This document shows, piece after piece, positions 1-5,301 of a stretch of 22,456 bases of DNA. The stretch lies in the NCBI GenBank assembly GCA_958415625.1, contig CATYZI010000035.1, positions 1 to 22,456 on the forward strand, given 5' to 3'. The stretch is from an uncultured Collinsella sp. GTDB taxonomy: Bacteria > Actinomycetota > Coriobacteriia > Coriobacteriales > Coriobacteriaceae. How positions within the stretch are numbered: position 1 is the first letter of the stretch; each line of letters begins with the position of its first letter. The translations under genes were made by a program, and so were the position numbers. The notes below the pieces were generated by a model. That model had not been told where the DNA came from and made no database searches. It saw only the letters and a list, made by a program, of their open reading frames with translations.

Positions 1-1
1 C

Positions 2-406
2 CGTACATGTACGGATGAATGTGGGGAGTGTTCGGATGAAGTTGATAATCAAGGCATAGTTGCTGGGGCTAACGTCGCGGAATTGAAAAACATGGGAGAT
101 GCTTCGCAGTCATTGATAATTCTCGTATCGGTCTCCGGGCTATTTGCGTCACAGGCGCGTGAGTATCTTGATTGCCGTTCGGGCAGGAAGATTCTAATTA
201 CTGCGTTTAGCAACGATGACAAATCGAGGTCTTTTGACCGTATATATCGTCTTGGTAATGCGGGAAACGGAATTGACCGACTCGGCGTTTATTCGAAATA
301 TGCCATGACTTATTTCTTCGACTTGCTATCGTCGTGTTACTTGAGTCGCTACCCCTGCACCAAGGGTGAGCCGCTCTATGGGTCTACTTTGGCCTGGCCC
401 GAGTAG
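2..406 (+). CDS. 3' end of an unrecognised protein-coding frame (partial)
   Basis: An open frame runs from the window edge to a TAG at 404-406, 134 codons without a stop, so the true start lies outside the window. An internal TTG at 83 is only a fallback start. The visible part begins with a cysteine cluster (CTDECGEC near the edge), followed by a short hydrophobic stretch (LIILVSVSGLF) and a basic/aromatic C-terminus. I do not recognise the family. Codon use is more A/T-ending than in the genes downstream, which suggests a laterally acquired or decaying gene. A chance open frame is possible, but 134 stop-free codons in this composition makes some coding history more likely. No terminator follows directly; the next 470 bases hold repeats. 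Confidence 0.4.
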   Translation, partial: RTCTDECGECSDEVDNQGIVAGANVAELKNMGDASQSLIILVSVSGLFASQAREYLDCRSGRKILITAFSNDDKSRSFDRIYRLGNAGNGIDRLGVYSKYAMTYFFDLLSSCYLSRYPCTKGEPLYGSTLAWPE

Positions 407-420
407 TTGCGGCTCTATAG

Positions 421-437
421 TTCTCCCGTCTGGAGAA
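421..437. repeat. Small 6-bp inverted repeat
   Basis: TTCTCC at 421-426 and GGAGAA at 432-437 are perfect inverted copies around a 5-nt loop. It sits just before the larger inverted repeat and may be part of the same element. Confidence 0.5.
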
Positions 438-438
438 T

Positions 439-502
439 GAGCGTGGATAATCTGCCACTTTGGCCTTGGGGGCACACCAAAAGTGGGAGATTATCCACGC
501 TC
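439..502. repeat. Long imperfect inverted repeat
   Basis: The left arm 439-463 (GAGCGTGGATAATCT..CACTTTGG) is the near-perfect inverse of the right arm 477-502, with about 23 of 25 bases matching around a 13-nt centre. As RNA it would form a long hairpin. There is no T-run, so it is not a typical terminator. It resembles a palindromic intergenic repeat or the end of a small mobile element. Confidence 0.75.
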
Positions 503-533
503 GATTTCAAACGGGAGATTATCCACGCTCGAT
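485..533. repeat. Two direct copies of a 21-bp unit
   Basis: The sequence GGGAGATTATCCACGCTCGAT occurs at 485-505 and again, identical, at 513-533, a 28-bp period. The first copy is also the right arm of the inverted repeat at 439-502, so the unit is present three times within 95 bp, once inverted. Confidence 0.85.
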
Positions 534-745
534 CGATCCAGGGAAGCCCGATCTCGACCTATATATAGGTGCAAATGAGTCGTTATCGAAGTTCGTTCCA
601 GCCAGCGTACTCCACTACGACAAAGTGTTCCCTCGGGAAATGTTACCGCTACATGCAAATCCACCATCCTTCATATCCAAACACAGCAAAACCGCAGGTC
701 AAAGGTATATAGATACGCCCGGAACCGTGTATCTAGAGGTTTTCG

Positions 746-775
746 TTGACAGCCCCCAAGGTTGCATCGTATTAT
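746..775 (+). promoter_or_regulatory. Strong sigma70-type promoter of the tRNA-tuf transcript
   Basis: TTGACA at 746-751, an 18-nt spacer and TATTAT at 770-775 give a consensus -35 and a 5/6 -10. Transcription would start near 782, before the broken tRNA at 838, tRNA-Thr, tRNA-Met and tuf. The -35 lies in a block, GAGGTTTTCGTTGACAGC (736-753), that recurs with one change at the rpmG promoter (2520-2537). Confidence 0.75.
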
Positions 776-837
776 CTTTTTCGTTCGCGGGGGCGGCGGT
801 CCAAAAGACCAAAGGACCTGCGGATACTTGAACGATT

Positions 838-874
838 GGGAGTTTGCCCGAGTGTTCGAATCCTATAGCTCCCA
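838..874 (+). pseudogene. Internally deleted tRNA remnant, tRNA-Tyr-like
   Basis: The acceptor stem is intact: GGGAGTT (838-844) pairs with AGCTCCC (867-873), seven pairs with one G-U, followed by discriminator A874. After the 5' strand come T8, G9 and CCCGAGTG, the start of a D-arm as in bacterial tRNA-Tyr or tRNA-Ser. The sequence then jumps directly to TTCGAAT (855-861), a T-loop, and CCTAT, the 3' half of a T-stem. The rest of the D-arm, the anticodon arm, the variable arm and the 5' T-stem are missing. Total length is 37 nt. The remnant sits between a strong promoter and tRNA-Thr, where a functional tRNA would be expected. Assignment to Tyr rather than Ser is by resemblance and is uncertain. 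Confidence 0.7.
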
Positions 875-884
875 CCCGTCAAGT

Positions 885-960
885 GCCTGTATAGCTCAGT
901 CGGTAGAGCACTTCGTTGGTAACGAAGAGGTCACCAGTTCAAGTCTGGTTGCAGGCTCCA
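885..960 (+). tRNA. tRNA-Thr (GGT), CCA encoded
   Basis: A full cloverleaf: acceptor GCCTGTA/TGCAGGC, D-loop with AGCTCAGTCGGTAGAGC, anticodon stem CTTCG/CGAAG with loop TTGGTAA, anticodon GGT at 918-920, and T-arm CCAGTTCAAGTCTGG. The CCA end is genome-encoded at 958-960. It is the first intact tRNA after the promoter at 746-775 and is separated by 3 nt from the next tRNA. Confidence 0.96.
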
Positions 961-963
961 TCC

Positions 964-1040
964 GGCGGTGTAGCTCAGTTGGTTAGAGCACACGGTTCAT
1001 ACCCGTGGCGTCACTGGTTCGAATCCAGTCACCGCTACCA
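964..1040 (+). tRNA. tRNA-Met (CAT), elongator type, CCA encoded
   Basis: Acceptor GGCGGTG pairs with CACCGCT, giving a G1-U72 wobble. The anticodon stem CACGG/CCGTG has loop TTCATAC with anticodon CAT at 998-1000, and CCA is at 1038-1040. The paired position 1 and the lack of the three G-C pairs of initiator tRNA argue for the elongator. A CAT-anticodon tRNA-Ile (lysidine) is the alternative, but the body looks like elongator Met. Confidence 0.92.
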
Positions 1041-1051
1041 TAGGTAACACG

Positions 1052-1082
1052 GTGGCTTCTCAATAATATGTTGAGAGGCCAC
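1052..1082 (+). promoter_or_regulatory. Hairpin in the tRNA-to-tuf spacer
   Basis: GTGGCTTCTCAA (1052-1063) and TTGAGAGGCCAC (1071-1082) form a 12-bp stem with one G-U and a 7-nt loop. No T-run follows, so it is unlikely to stop transcription fully. It probably marks RNase processing between the tRNAs and the tuf mRNA, or stabilises the tuf 5' end. TATAAA at 1088-1093 could be a -10, but no good -35 is seen. Confidence 0.55.
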
Positions 1083-1136
1083 TATGGTATAAAGGCAAAG
1101 TCCCGTCCGGGGACGACCTGTTTAGAGGAGGGCTTT

Positions 1137-2327
1137 ATGGCCAAAGAGAAGTTTGAGCGCACTAAGCCGCATGTTAACATCGGCACCATTGGTCACGTCG
1201 ACCACGGCAAGACCACGCTGACCGCTGCCATCACCAAGGTTCTCTCCGAGACCGAGGGCTGCAAGGCTGACTTTACGGCGTTCGAGAACATCGACAAGGC
1301 TCCCGAGGAGCGCGAGCGCGGCATTACGATCTCCGTCTCCCACGTTGAGTACGAGACCGCTTCCCGTCACTACGCTCACGTTGACTGCCCGGGCCACGCT
1401 GACTACGTCAAGAACATGATCTCCGGCGCTGCTCAGATGGACGGTGCTATCCTGGTCATCGCTGCTACCGACGGCCCCATGGCTCAGACTCGCGAGCACA
1501 TCCTGCTCGCCCGTCAGGTCGGCGTTCCCTACATCGTCGTCTTCCTGAACAAGTGCGACATGGTCGACGATGACGAGCTTATCGACCTCGTCGAGATGGA
1601 GACCCGTGAGCTCCTCTCCGAGTACGATTTCCCCGGCGACGACATCCCCGTCATCCGTGGTTCCGCTCTGGGCGCTCTCGAGGGCGACGCCAAGTGGATG
1701 GACGCTATCCGCGAGCTCATGAACGCCGTCGACGAGTACATCCCGACGCCTGCTCGTAACAACGACCTCCCGTTCCTGATGGCCGTTGAGGACGTTATGA
1801 CCATCTCCGGCCGTGGTACTGTTGCTACCGGCCGTGTCGAGCGCGGTGAGCTCAAGCTCAACGAGCCCGTCGAGATCGTCGGCATCAAGGATACCCAGAA
1901 CACCGTCGTTACCGGTATCGAGATGTTCCGTAAGTCCATGGACTTCTGCGAGGCTGGCGACAACGTCGGTCTGCTGCTCCGCGGCATCAAGCGCGAGGAC
2001 ATCGAGCGCGGTCAGGTTCTCTGCAAGCCCGGTTCGGTTACCCCGCACACCAAGTTCACCGGTGAGATTTACGTTCTGACCAAGGAGGAGGGCGGCCGTC
2101 ACACCCCGTTCTTCGATGGTTATCGTCCTCAGTTCTACTTCCGTACCACCGACGTTACCGGTACGGTCAAGCTCCCCGAGGGCACCGAGATGGCTATGCC
2201 TGGTGACCACATCACCATCGAGGGCGACCTCATCCACCCGATCGCCATGGAGGAGGGCCTGCGCTTCGCTATCCGCGAGGGTGGCCACACCGTCGGTTCG
2301 GGCATCGTCTCCACGATCATTGAGTAA
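1137..2327 (+). CDS. tuf: Elongation factor Tu
   Basis: EF-Tu is the GTPase that delivers aminoacyl-tRNA to the ribosome. The protein is 396 aa, the normal length. GTPase motifs are complete: GHVDHGKT at 19-26, RGIT at 61-64, DCPGH at 83-87 and NKCD at 138-141; domains 2 and 3 follow, ending in GSGIVSTIIE. I chose the ATG at 1137, with AGGAGG at 1126-1131 five nt upstream; the frame stays open further upstream but has no support there. It is probably cotranscribed with tRNA-Thr and tRNA-Met from the promoter at 746 and ends at the terminator at 2354-2388. The synonymous codon bias is strong, as expected for a highly expressed gene. Confidence 0.99.
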   Translation: MAKEKFERTKPHVNIGTIGHVDHGKTTLTAAITKVLSETEGCKADFTAFENIDKAPEERERGITISVSHVEYETASRHYAHVDCPGHADYVKNMISGAAQMDGAILVIAATDGPMAQTREHILLARQVGVPYIVVFLNKCDMVDDDELIDLVEMETRELLSEYDFPGDDIPVIRGSALGALEGDAKWMDAIRELMNAVDEYIPTPARNNDLPFLMAVEDVMTISGRGTVATGRVERGELKLNEPVEIVGIKDTQNTVVTGIEMFRKSMDFCEAGDNVGLLLRGIKREDIERGQVLCKPGSVTPHTKFTGEIYVLTKEEGGRHTPFFDGYRPQFYFRTTDVTGTVKLPEGTEMAMPGDHITIEGDLIHPIAMEEGLRFAIREGGHTVGSGIVSTIIE

Positions 2328-2353
2328 ATTAGCTCTCTGATAGTTGACTTAGA

Positions 2354-2388
2354 GAACCCGGCACTTATATGGGTGCCGGGTTCTTTTC
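2354..2388 (+). terminator. Rho-independent terminator of tuf
   Basis: GAACCCGGCAC (2354-2364) and GTGCCGGGTTC (2373-2383) form a perfect 11-bp stem around TTATATGG, followed by TTTTCT. It lies 27 nt after the tuf stop codon. Confidence 0.93.
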
Positions 2389-2519
2389 TGCAATGGATAT
2401 TGAGCCGTTGCTGGTGTCGAGAAGATCAATAATGGTCCTGGTTGCACCGTCGATTAGCTCTCGATGGCTTCATTGATGTGTTCCAAATATGAATGGATCC
2501 ACCGAGAACCAATTGATTC

Positions 2520-2559
2520 GAGGTTTTCATTGACAGCACTTACATAGAGCTGATAAAGT
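2520..2559 (+). promoter_or_regulatory. Promoter of the rpmG-tRNA-Trp-secE-nusG transcript
   Basis: TTGACA at 2530-2535 is followed after 18 nt by TAAAGT (2554-2559), or after 16 nt by GATAAA. The -35 sits in GAGGTTTTCATTGACAGC (2520-2537), 17 of 18 bases shared with the promoter at 736-753. It precedes rpmG and follows the tuf terminator. Confidence 0.6.
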
Positions 2560-2604
2560 ACCATCTCGTGCCCGTACGGGGCGGAAATGAAAGGTTCAGG
2601 ATAA

Positions 2605-2754
2605 ATGCGTACTCTAGTTACTCTTGCGTGCACTGAATGCAAGCGCCGCAACTATACGACCACCAAGAACAAGTCGAACATGCCTGATCGTATGGAGATC
2701 AAGAAGTATTGCCCCTGGTGCCGTCACCACACGCTGCACAAAGAGACTCGCTAG
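2605..2754 (+). CDS. rpmG: 50S ribosomal protein L33
   Basis: A 49-aa frame beginning MRTLVTLACTEC and ending HKETR matches L33 of the large ribosomal subunit in length and motif order. Two cysteine pairs, C9-x-x-C12 and C36-P-W-C39, make this the zinc-binding (C+) form. Weak purine-rich sequences (AAAGG at 2590-2594, AGG at 2598-2600) precede the ATG. The position between tuf and secE is typical of the core gene order, and transcription probably continues through the tRNA-Trp gene 13 nt downstream. Genomes with the C+ form may also have a C- paralogue used under zinc limitation; none is visible here. Confidence 0.97.
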   Translation: MRTLVTLACTECKRRNYTTTKNKSNMPDRMEIKKYCPWCRHHTLHKETR

Positions 2755-2767
2755 TCTCTAGTCATAT

Positions 2768-2843
2768 ACGCCAGTAGTTCAATTGGTAGAGCATCGGTCT
2801 CCAAAACCGAGTGTTGAGGGTTCGAGTCCTTCCTGGCGTGCCA
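2768..2843 (+). tRNA. tRNA-Trp (CCA)
   Basis: Acceptor ACGCCAG pairs with CTGGCGT, the discriminator is G as usual for tRNA-Trp, and CCA is encoded at 2841-2843. The anticodon arm CGGT..ACCG carries loop CTCCAAA with anticodon CCA, and the T-arm contains GGGTTCGAGTCC. It lies between rpmG and secE, a common place for tRNA-Trp in bacteria. Confidence 0.95.
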
Positions 2844-2852
2844 GTCATTATT

Positions 2853-2880
2853 CCGTAAGCTCCCAATTGGGGGCTTACGG
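2853..2880 (+). promoter_or_regulatory. Strong hairpin between tRNA-Trp and secE
   Basis: CCGTAAGCTCCC (2853-2864) and GGGGGCTTACGG (2869-2880) form a 12-bp stem with one G-U and an AATT loop, followed by TTTACTC. It could attenuate transcription into secE, but the short T-run and the tRNA directly upstream also fit a processing hairpin. Confidence 0.5.
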
Positions 2881-2919
2881 TTTACTCATGTATAAGCGCA
2901 TTGCGCGGAGGTAACCCAA

Positions 2920-3258
2920 ATGGCCAACAAGAAGAACAAGAAGAAGGCTCAGCAGCCGGCACCTGCCAACAACGCTGCCGCCAACTCCAAGGTTGAGGCC
3001 AAGAAGGCCGTTGCCAAGAAGAACGAGAAGGCTGCGAAGTCCAAGAAGAACGAGAAGCCTGGTTTCTTCGCCCGCACCAAGAAGTATTTCGCTTCGGTCA
3101 AGTCCGAGATGAAGCGTGTCACGTGGCCCGATAAGAAGGAGCTCGTGAACTACTCGGTCGTCGTTTGCGCTTCTCTGATCGTCGTCGGCGTCGTCATCGC
3201 TCTGCTCGATGCTGGCTTTGGCGAGGCTCTTGCTCTGTTCTCTGGATTGAGGGGCTAA
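2920..3258 (+). CDS. secE: Preprotein translocase subunit SecE
   Basis: SecE clamps the SecY channel in the cytoplasmic membrane. The protein is 112 aa. Residues 1-47 are a lysine/alanine/asparagine-rich, probably unstructured cytosolic extension. Residues 60-76 carry the conserved amphipathic helix (VKSEMKRVTWPDKKEL), and one membrane span covers about 77-97. This single-span form is usual outside Proteobacteria; the basic N-terminal extension is common in actinobacteria. The start ATG at 2920 has GGAGG at 2907-2911. Only 3 nt separate its stop codon from nusG, so the two are cotranscribed and probably coupled. Confidence 0.97.
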   Translation: MANKKNKKKAQQPAPANNAAANSKVEAKKAVAKKNEKAAKSKKNEKPGFFARTKKYFASVKSEMKRVTWPDKKELVNYSVVVCASLIVVGVVIALLDAGFGEALALFSGLRG

Positions 3259-3261
3259 ACC

Positions 3262-3798
3262 ATGTCTAAGCGTTGGTACGTCGTTCACACTTACTCTGGA
3301 TACGAGAACCGCGTTAAGTCCGATCTCGAGCATCGCATCGAGACTATGGGCATGCAGGACCGTATCTTTGATATCGAGATTCCTATGGAGCGCGTCACCG
3401 AGATTAAAGAGGGTGGCAAGCGCGAGACCAAGGATTCCAAGATTTTTCCGGGTTATGTCCTGGTCCGCATGGAGATGGATGACGATGCTTGGACGTGCGT
3501 TCGTAACACGCCTGGCGTCACCGGTTTCCTGGGCGGCAACGGCAAGCCCGCTCCGCTTTCCCGCGACGAGTACAACAAGATGACTCGTCGTCCCGGTAAG
3601 GGCGATTCGCCCAAGCGCACCTCGGTTGATATTCAGGTCGGCACGTCCGTCCGCGTCACCGATGGCCCGCTTACCGACTTTGATGGCAAGGTCTCCGAGG
3701 TTAACACCGAGGCTGGCAAGCTCAAGGTCACGCTGATGATCTTTGGCCGCGAGACGCCGGTCGAGCTCGACTTTAACCAGGTCGCTGTCATCGCTTAA
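3262..3798 (+). CDS. nusG: Transcription termination/antitermination factor NusG
   Basis: NusG binds RNA polymerase and links it to Rho or to the leading ribosome. The protein is 178 aa, close to the E. coli length. The N-terminal NGN domain starts WYVVHTYSGYE at about residues 5-15 and contains FPGYVLVRM at 62-70. The KOW domain covers about 125-178, with the RVTDGPLTDFDGKV loop. The large inserted domain seen in some actinobacterial NusG proteins is absent. A GAGGGG sequence at the end of secE serves as ribosome binding site. After the stop, 120 nt of leader precede rplK. Confidence 0.98.
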   Translation: MSKRWYVVHTYSGYENRVKSDLEHRIETMGMQDRIFDIEIPMERVTEIKEGGKRETKDSKIFPGYVLVRMEMDDDAWTCVRNTPGVTGFLGGNGKPAPLSRDEYNKMTRRPGKGDSPKRTSVDIQVGTSVRVTDGPLTDFDGKVSEVNTEAGKLKVTLMIFGRETPVELDFNQVAVIA

Positions 3799-3918
3799 GT
3801 TTTCGTCCGTTCGCGCGAGCGTGCTTCTTCTGTGACTGCTCATCTCAGGAGTGCTTCTAACACGTGCGTGCTTACGATATAGCAAGTACTTCACACTCGT
3901 GATTCGAAAGGAATGACC

Positions 3919-4347
3919 ATGGCTGAGAAGAAGGTTGCCAACGTCATTAAGCTCCAGATTCCTGCTGGTGCCGCTAACCCCGCTCCTCCCGTCGGCCCCG
4001 CCCTGGGCGCTGCTGGCGTGAACATCATGCAGTTCTGCCAGGCTTTTAACGCCGAGACGCAGGACAAGAAGGGCGACATCATCCCCGTTGAGATCTCTGT
4101 CTACGAGGACAAGTCCTTCTCCTTCATCACCAAGACCCCGCCGGCGGCTCACCTCATCAAGAAGGAGCTGAATCTTAAGTCTGGTTCCGCTAAGCCCCAG
4201 GCCGACAAGGTCGGTCAGCTCTCCCAGGAACAGCTCACCAAGATCGCCGAGATCAAGATGCCGGACCTCAACGCTAACGACATTGACGCCGCCAAGAAGA
4301 TCATCGCCGGTACCGCCCGTTCCATGGGCGTCACCATCGCTGAGTAG
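3919..4347 (+). CDS. rplK: 50S ribosomal protein L11
   Basis: L11 forms the base of the GTPase-associated stalk with 23S rRNA and is needed for stringent-response sensing. The protein is 142 aa. The conserved proline-rich N-terminal segment PPVGPALG and the RNA-binding C-terminal half (KTPPAAHLIKKE.., ending ARSMGVTIAE) are present. I start at the ATG at 3919, 6 nt after AAAGGA at 3907-3912, rather than the in-frame ATG at 3913, which directly touches the ribosome binding site. The 120-nt leader after nusG holds only a weak promoter-like pair (TTCTAA near 3855 and TATAGC near 3878). Confidence 0.97.
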   Translation: MAEKKVANVIKLQIPAGAANPAPPVGPALGAAGVNIMQFCQAFNAETQDKKGDIIPVEISVYEDKSFSFITKTPPAAHLIKKELNLKSGSAKPQADKVGQLSQEQLTKIAEIKMPDLNANDIDAAKKIIAGTARSMGVTIAE

Positions 4348-4365
4348 CGATTTCTTTAGGTAATG

Positions 4366-4391
4366 ACGGGTGCTCCGACCGGGGCGCCCGT
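4366..4391 (+). promoter_or_regulatory. Intercistronic hairpin after rplK (attenuator-like)
   Basis: ACGGGTGCTCC (4366-4376) and GGGGCGCCCGT (4381-4391) form an 11-bp stem with two G-U pairs and a GACC loop. Only TAAATGTGT follows, so termination would be partial at best. A second small hairpin GTGTGC/GCACAC lies at 4397-4414. Confidence 0.5.
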
Positions 4392-4421
4392 TAAATGTGT
4401 GCAATAGGGCACACGATACGA

Positions 4422-4451
4422 TGTGGGAGGGCTCACGCCCGTTTAACCACA
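4422..4451 (+). promoter_or_regulatory. Candidate L1 autoregulatory mRNA site before rplA
   Basis: The leader folds as TGTGG (4422-4426), unpaired GA, GGGC (4429-4432), loop TCAC, GCCC (4437-4440), unpaired GTTTAA (4441-4446), CCACA (4447-4451). Two short helices separated by an asymmetric internal loop with GA on the 5' side is the known architecture of L1 binding sites. The 5' strand GTGGGAGG..CT resembles the L1 stalk of 23S rRNA as I remember it. The last base overlaps the rplA ribosome binding site (4451-4456), so L1 bound here would block initiation. Confidence 0.6.
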
Positions 4452-4464
4452 GGAGGTAATGCAC

Positions 4465-5172
4465 ATGGCTAAGCATGGTAAGAGCTATAACGCCGCTGCC
4501 GAGAAGATCGACCGCGCCACGCTCTACACCCCCCTTCAGGCTGCCAAGCTCATCAAGGAGCTCGACACCGCCAAGTTCGACGAGACCGTCGAGGCCCACT
4601 TCCGTCTGGGCATCGATACTCGTAAGGCTGACCAGAACATCCGCGGCTCCATCTCCCTGCCCCACGGCACCGGCAAGACCGTTCGTGTTGCCGTCTTCGC
4701 CGAGGGCGAGAAGGCCCGCGAGGCCGAGGCTGCCGGCGCCGACATCATCGGTTCCGACGAGCTTGTCGCCCAGATCCAGAAGGGCGAGATCAACTTCGAC
4801 GCCGCTATCGCTACGCCGAACATGATGGCCAAGGTTGGCCGCATCGGTAAGATCCTTGGTCCCCGTGGCCTCATGCCGAACCCCAAGCTTGGCACCGTGA
4901 CCATGGACGTCGCCAAGATGGTCTCCGAGCTCAAGGCTGGCCGCGTTGAGTACCGCGCCGACCGCTACGGCATCTGCCACGTGCCCCTGGGCAAGAAGTC
5001 CTTCTCTGAGCAGCAGCTTGTTGAGAACTACGCTGCCCTGTACACCGAGATCCTGCGCGTCAAGCCCTCTTCTGCTAAGGGCAAGTACGTCAAGTCCATC
5101 TCCGTGTCTTCCACCATGGGCCCTGGCGTCAAGGTCGATCCCGCTGTCCAGCGCGACTTCCTGGCTGAGTAA
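4465..5172 (+). CDS. rplA: 50S ribosomal protein L1
   Basis: L1 binds the mobile stalk of 23S rRNA at the E site and represses its own operon. The protein is 235 aa, the usual size. The conserved segment TPNMMAKVGRIGKILGPRGL followed by MPNPKLGTVT identifies the family; the N-terminus is MAKHGKSY. I start at the ATG at 4465, eight nt after AGGAGG (4451-4456). An in-frame ATG at 4459 is only 2 nt from that site and is unlikely to be used. The candidate L1 site at 4422-4451 fits autogenous control. The gene ends the ribosomal block at the terminator at 5209-5247. Confidence 0.97.
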   Translation: MAKHGKSYNAAAEKIDRATLYTPLQAAKLIKELDTAKFDETVEAHFRLGIDTRKADQNIRGSISLPHGTGKTVRVAVFAEGEKAREAEAAGADIIGSDELVAQIQKGEINFDAAIATPNMMAKVGRIGKILGPRGLMPNPKLGTVTMDVAKMVSELKAGRVEYRADRYGICHVPLGKKSFSEQQLVENYAALYTEILRVKPSSAKGKYVKSISVSSTMGPGVKVDPAVQRDFLAE

Positions 5173-5208
5173 CTTTTAGTTACTGCCTGAGCAAAGCAAG
5201 CATTGCTA

Positions 5209-5247
5209 AAGAAACCCGGTTCTGCCTCGTGCAGGACCGGGTTTCTT
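5209..5247. terminator. Terminator between convergent rplA and the phosphoesterase gene
   Basis: AAGAAACCCGGTTCTGC (5209-5225) and GCAGGACCGGGTTTCTT (5231-5247) make a 17-bp stem with one G-U and a 5-nt loop. T-rich ends on both strands mean it could serve rplA and, in reverse, the convergent minus-strand gene. Confidence 0.9.
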
Positions 5248-5262
5248 GCTAGCTCGGGGTAA

Positions 5263-5301
5263 AACCACCTCAAAGGGGACAGTGTCCCCTTTGAGGTGGT
5301 T
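5263..5301. repeat. Palindromic intergenic repeat, copy 1
   Basis: AACCACCTCAAAGGGGAC (5263-5280), AGT, and its perfect 18-bp inverse (5284-5301). It belongs to the same family as the copies at 7980-8018 and 10967-11007, which share AACC-CC-CAAAGG and the inverse. Its right arm contains the TAA stop codon (5300-5302 on the minus strand) of the phosphoesterase gene. Confidence 0.9.

Larger units (their letters stand above)
407..837. other. Gene-free stretch with repeats and a promoter
   Basis: I see no convincing gene here. The stretch holds the inverted/direct repeat cluster (421-533), a perfect 14-bp palindrome ACCTATATATAGGT at 557-570, and the promoter at 746-775. A possible reading frame at 460-831 begins inside the repeat and runs through the promoter, so I do not count it. 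Confidence 0.6.

Noticed and set aside
443..528. DnaA-box cluster (TTATCCACG three times), possible replication origin
   Set aside because: Each differs from TTATCCACA at the last base, all lie in one repeated unit, and no AT-rich unwinding region or dnaA/dnaN gene is near.
460..831. A 123-codon plus-strand frame
   Set aside because: It begins inside the inverted/direct repeats, has no ribosome binding site and runs through the tRNA-tuf promoter.
762..986. A frame across the tRNA genes
   Set aside because: It reads through the deleted tRNA and two intact tRNAs, which cannot be coding.
1122..2288. A 388-codon frame antisense to tuf
   Set aside because: A shadow of the highly biased tuf codons; no ribosome binding site and no recognisable domain.
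2454..2651. A 65-codon minus-strand frame
   Set aside because: It starts inside rpmG on the opposite strand and covers the rpmG promoter.
2875..4980. A 701-codon open frame antisense to secE, nusG, rplK and rplA
   Set aside because: Striking in length and it even crosses two spacers, but the overlapped genes are certain and their strong codon bias (few codons giving antisense stops) explains it. Its protein is low-complexity L/D/G/V-rich sequence with no family look.
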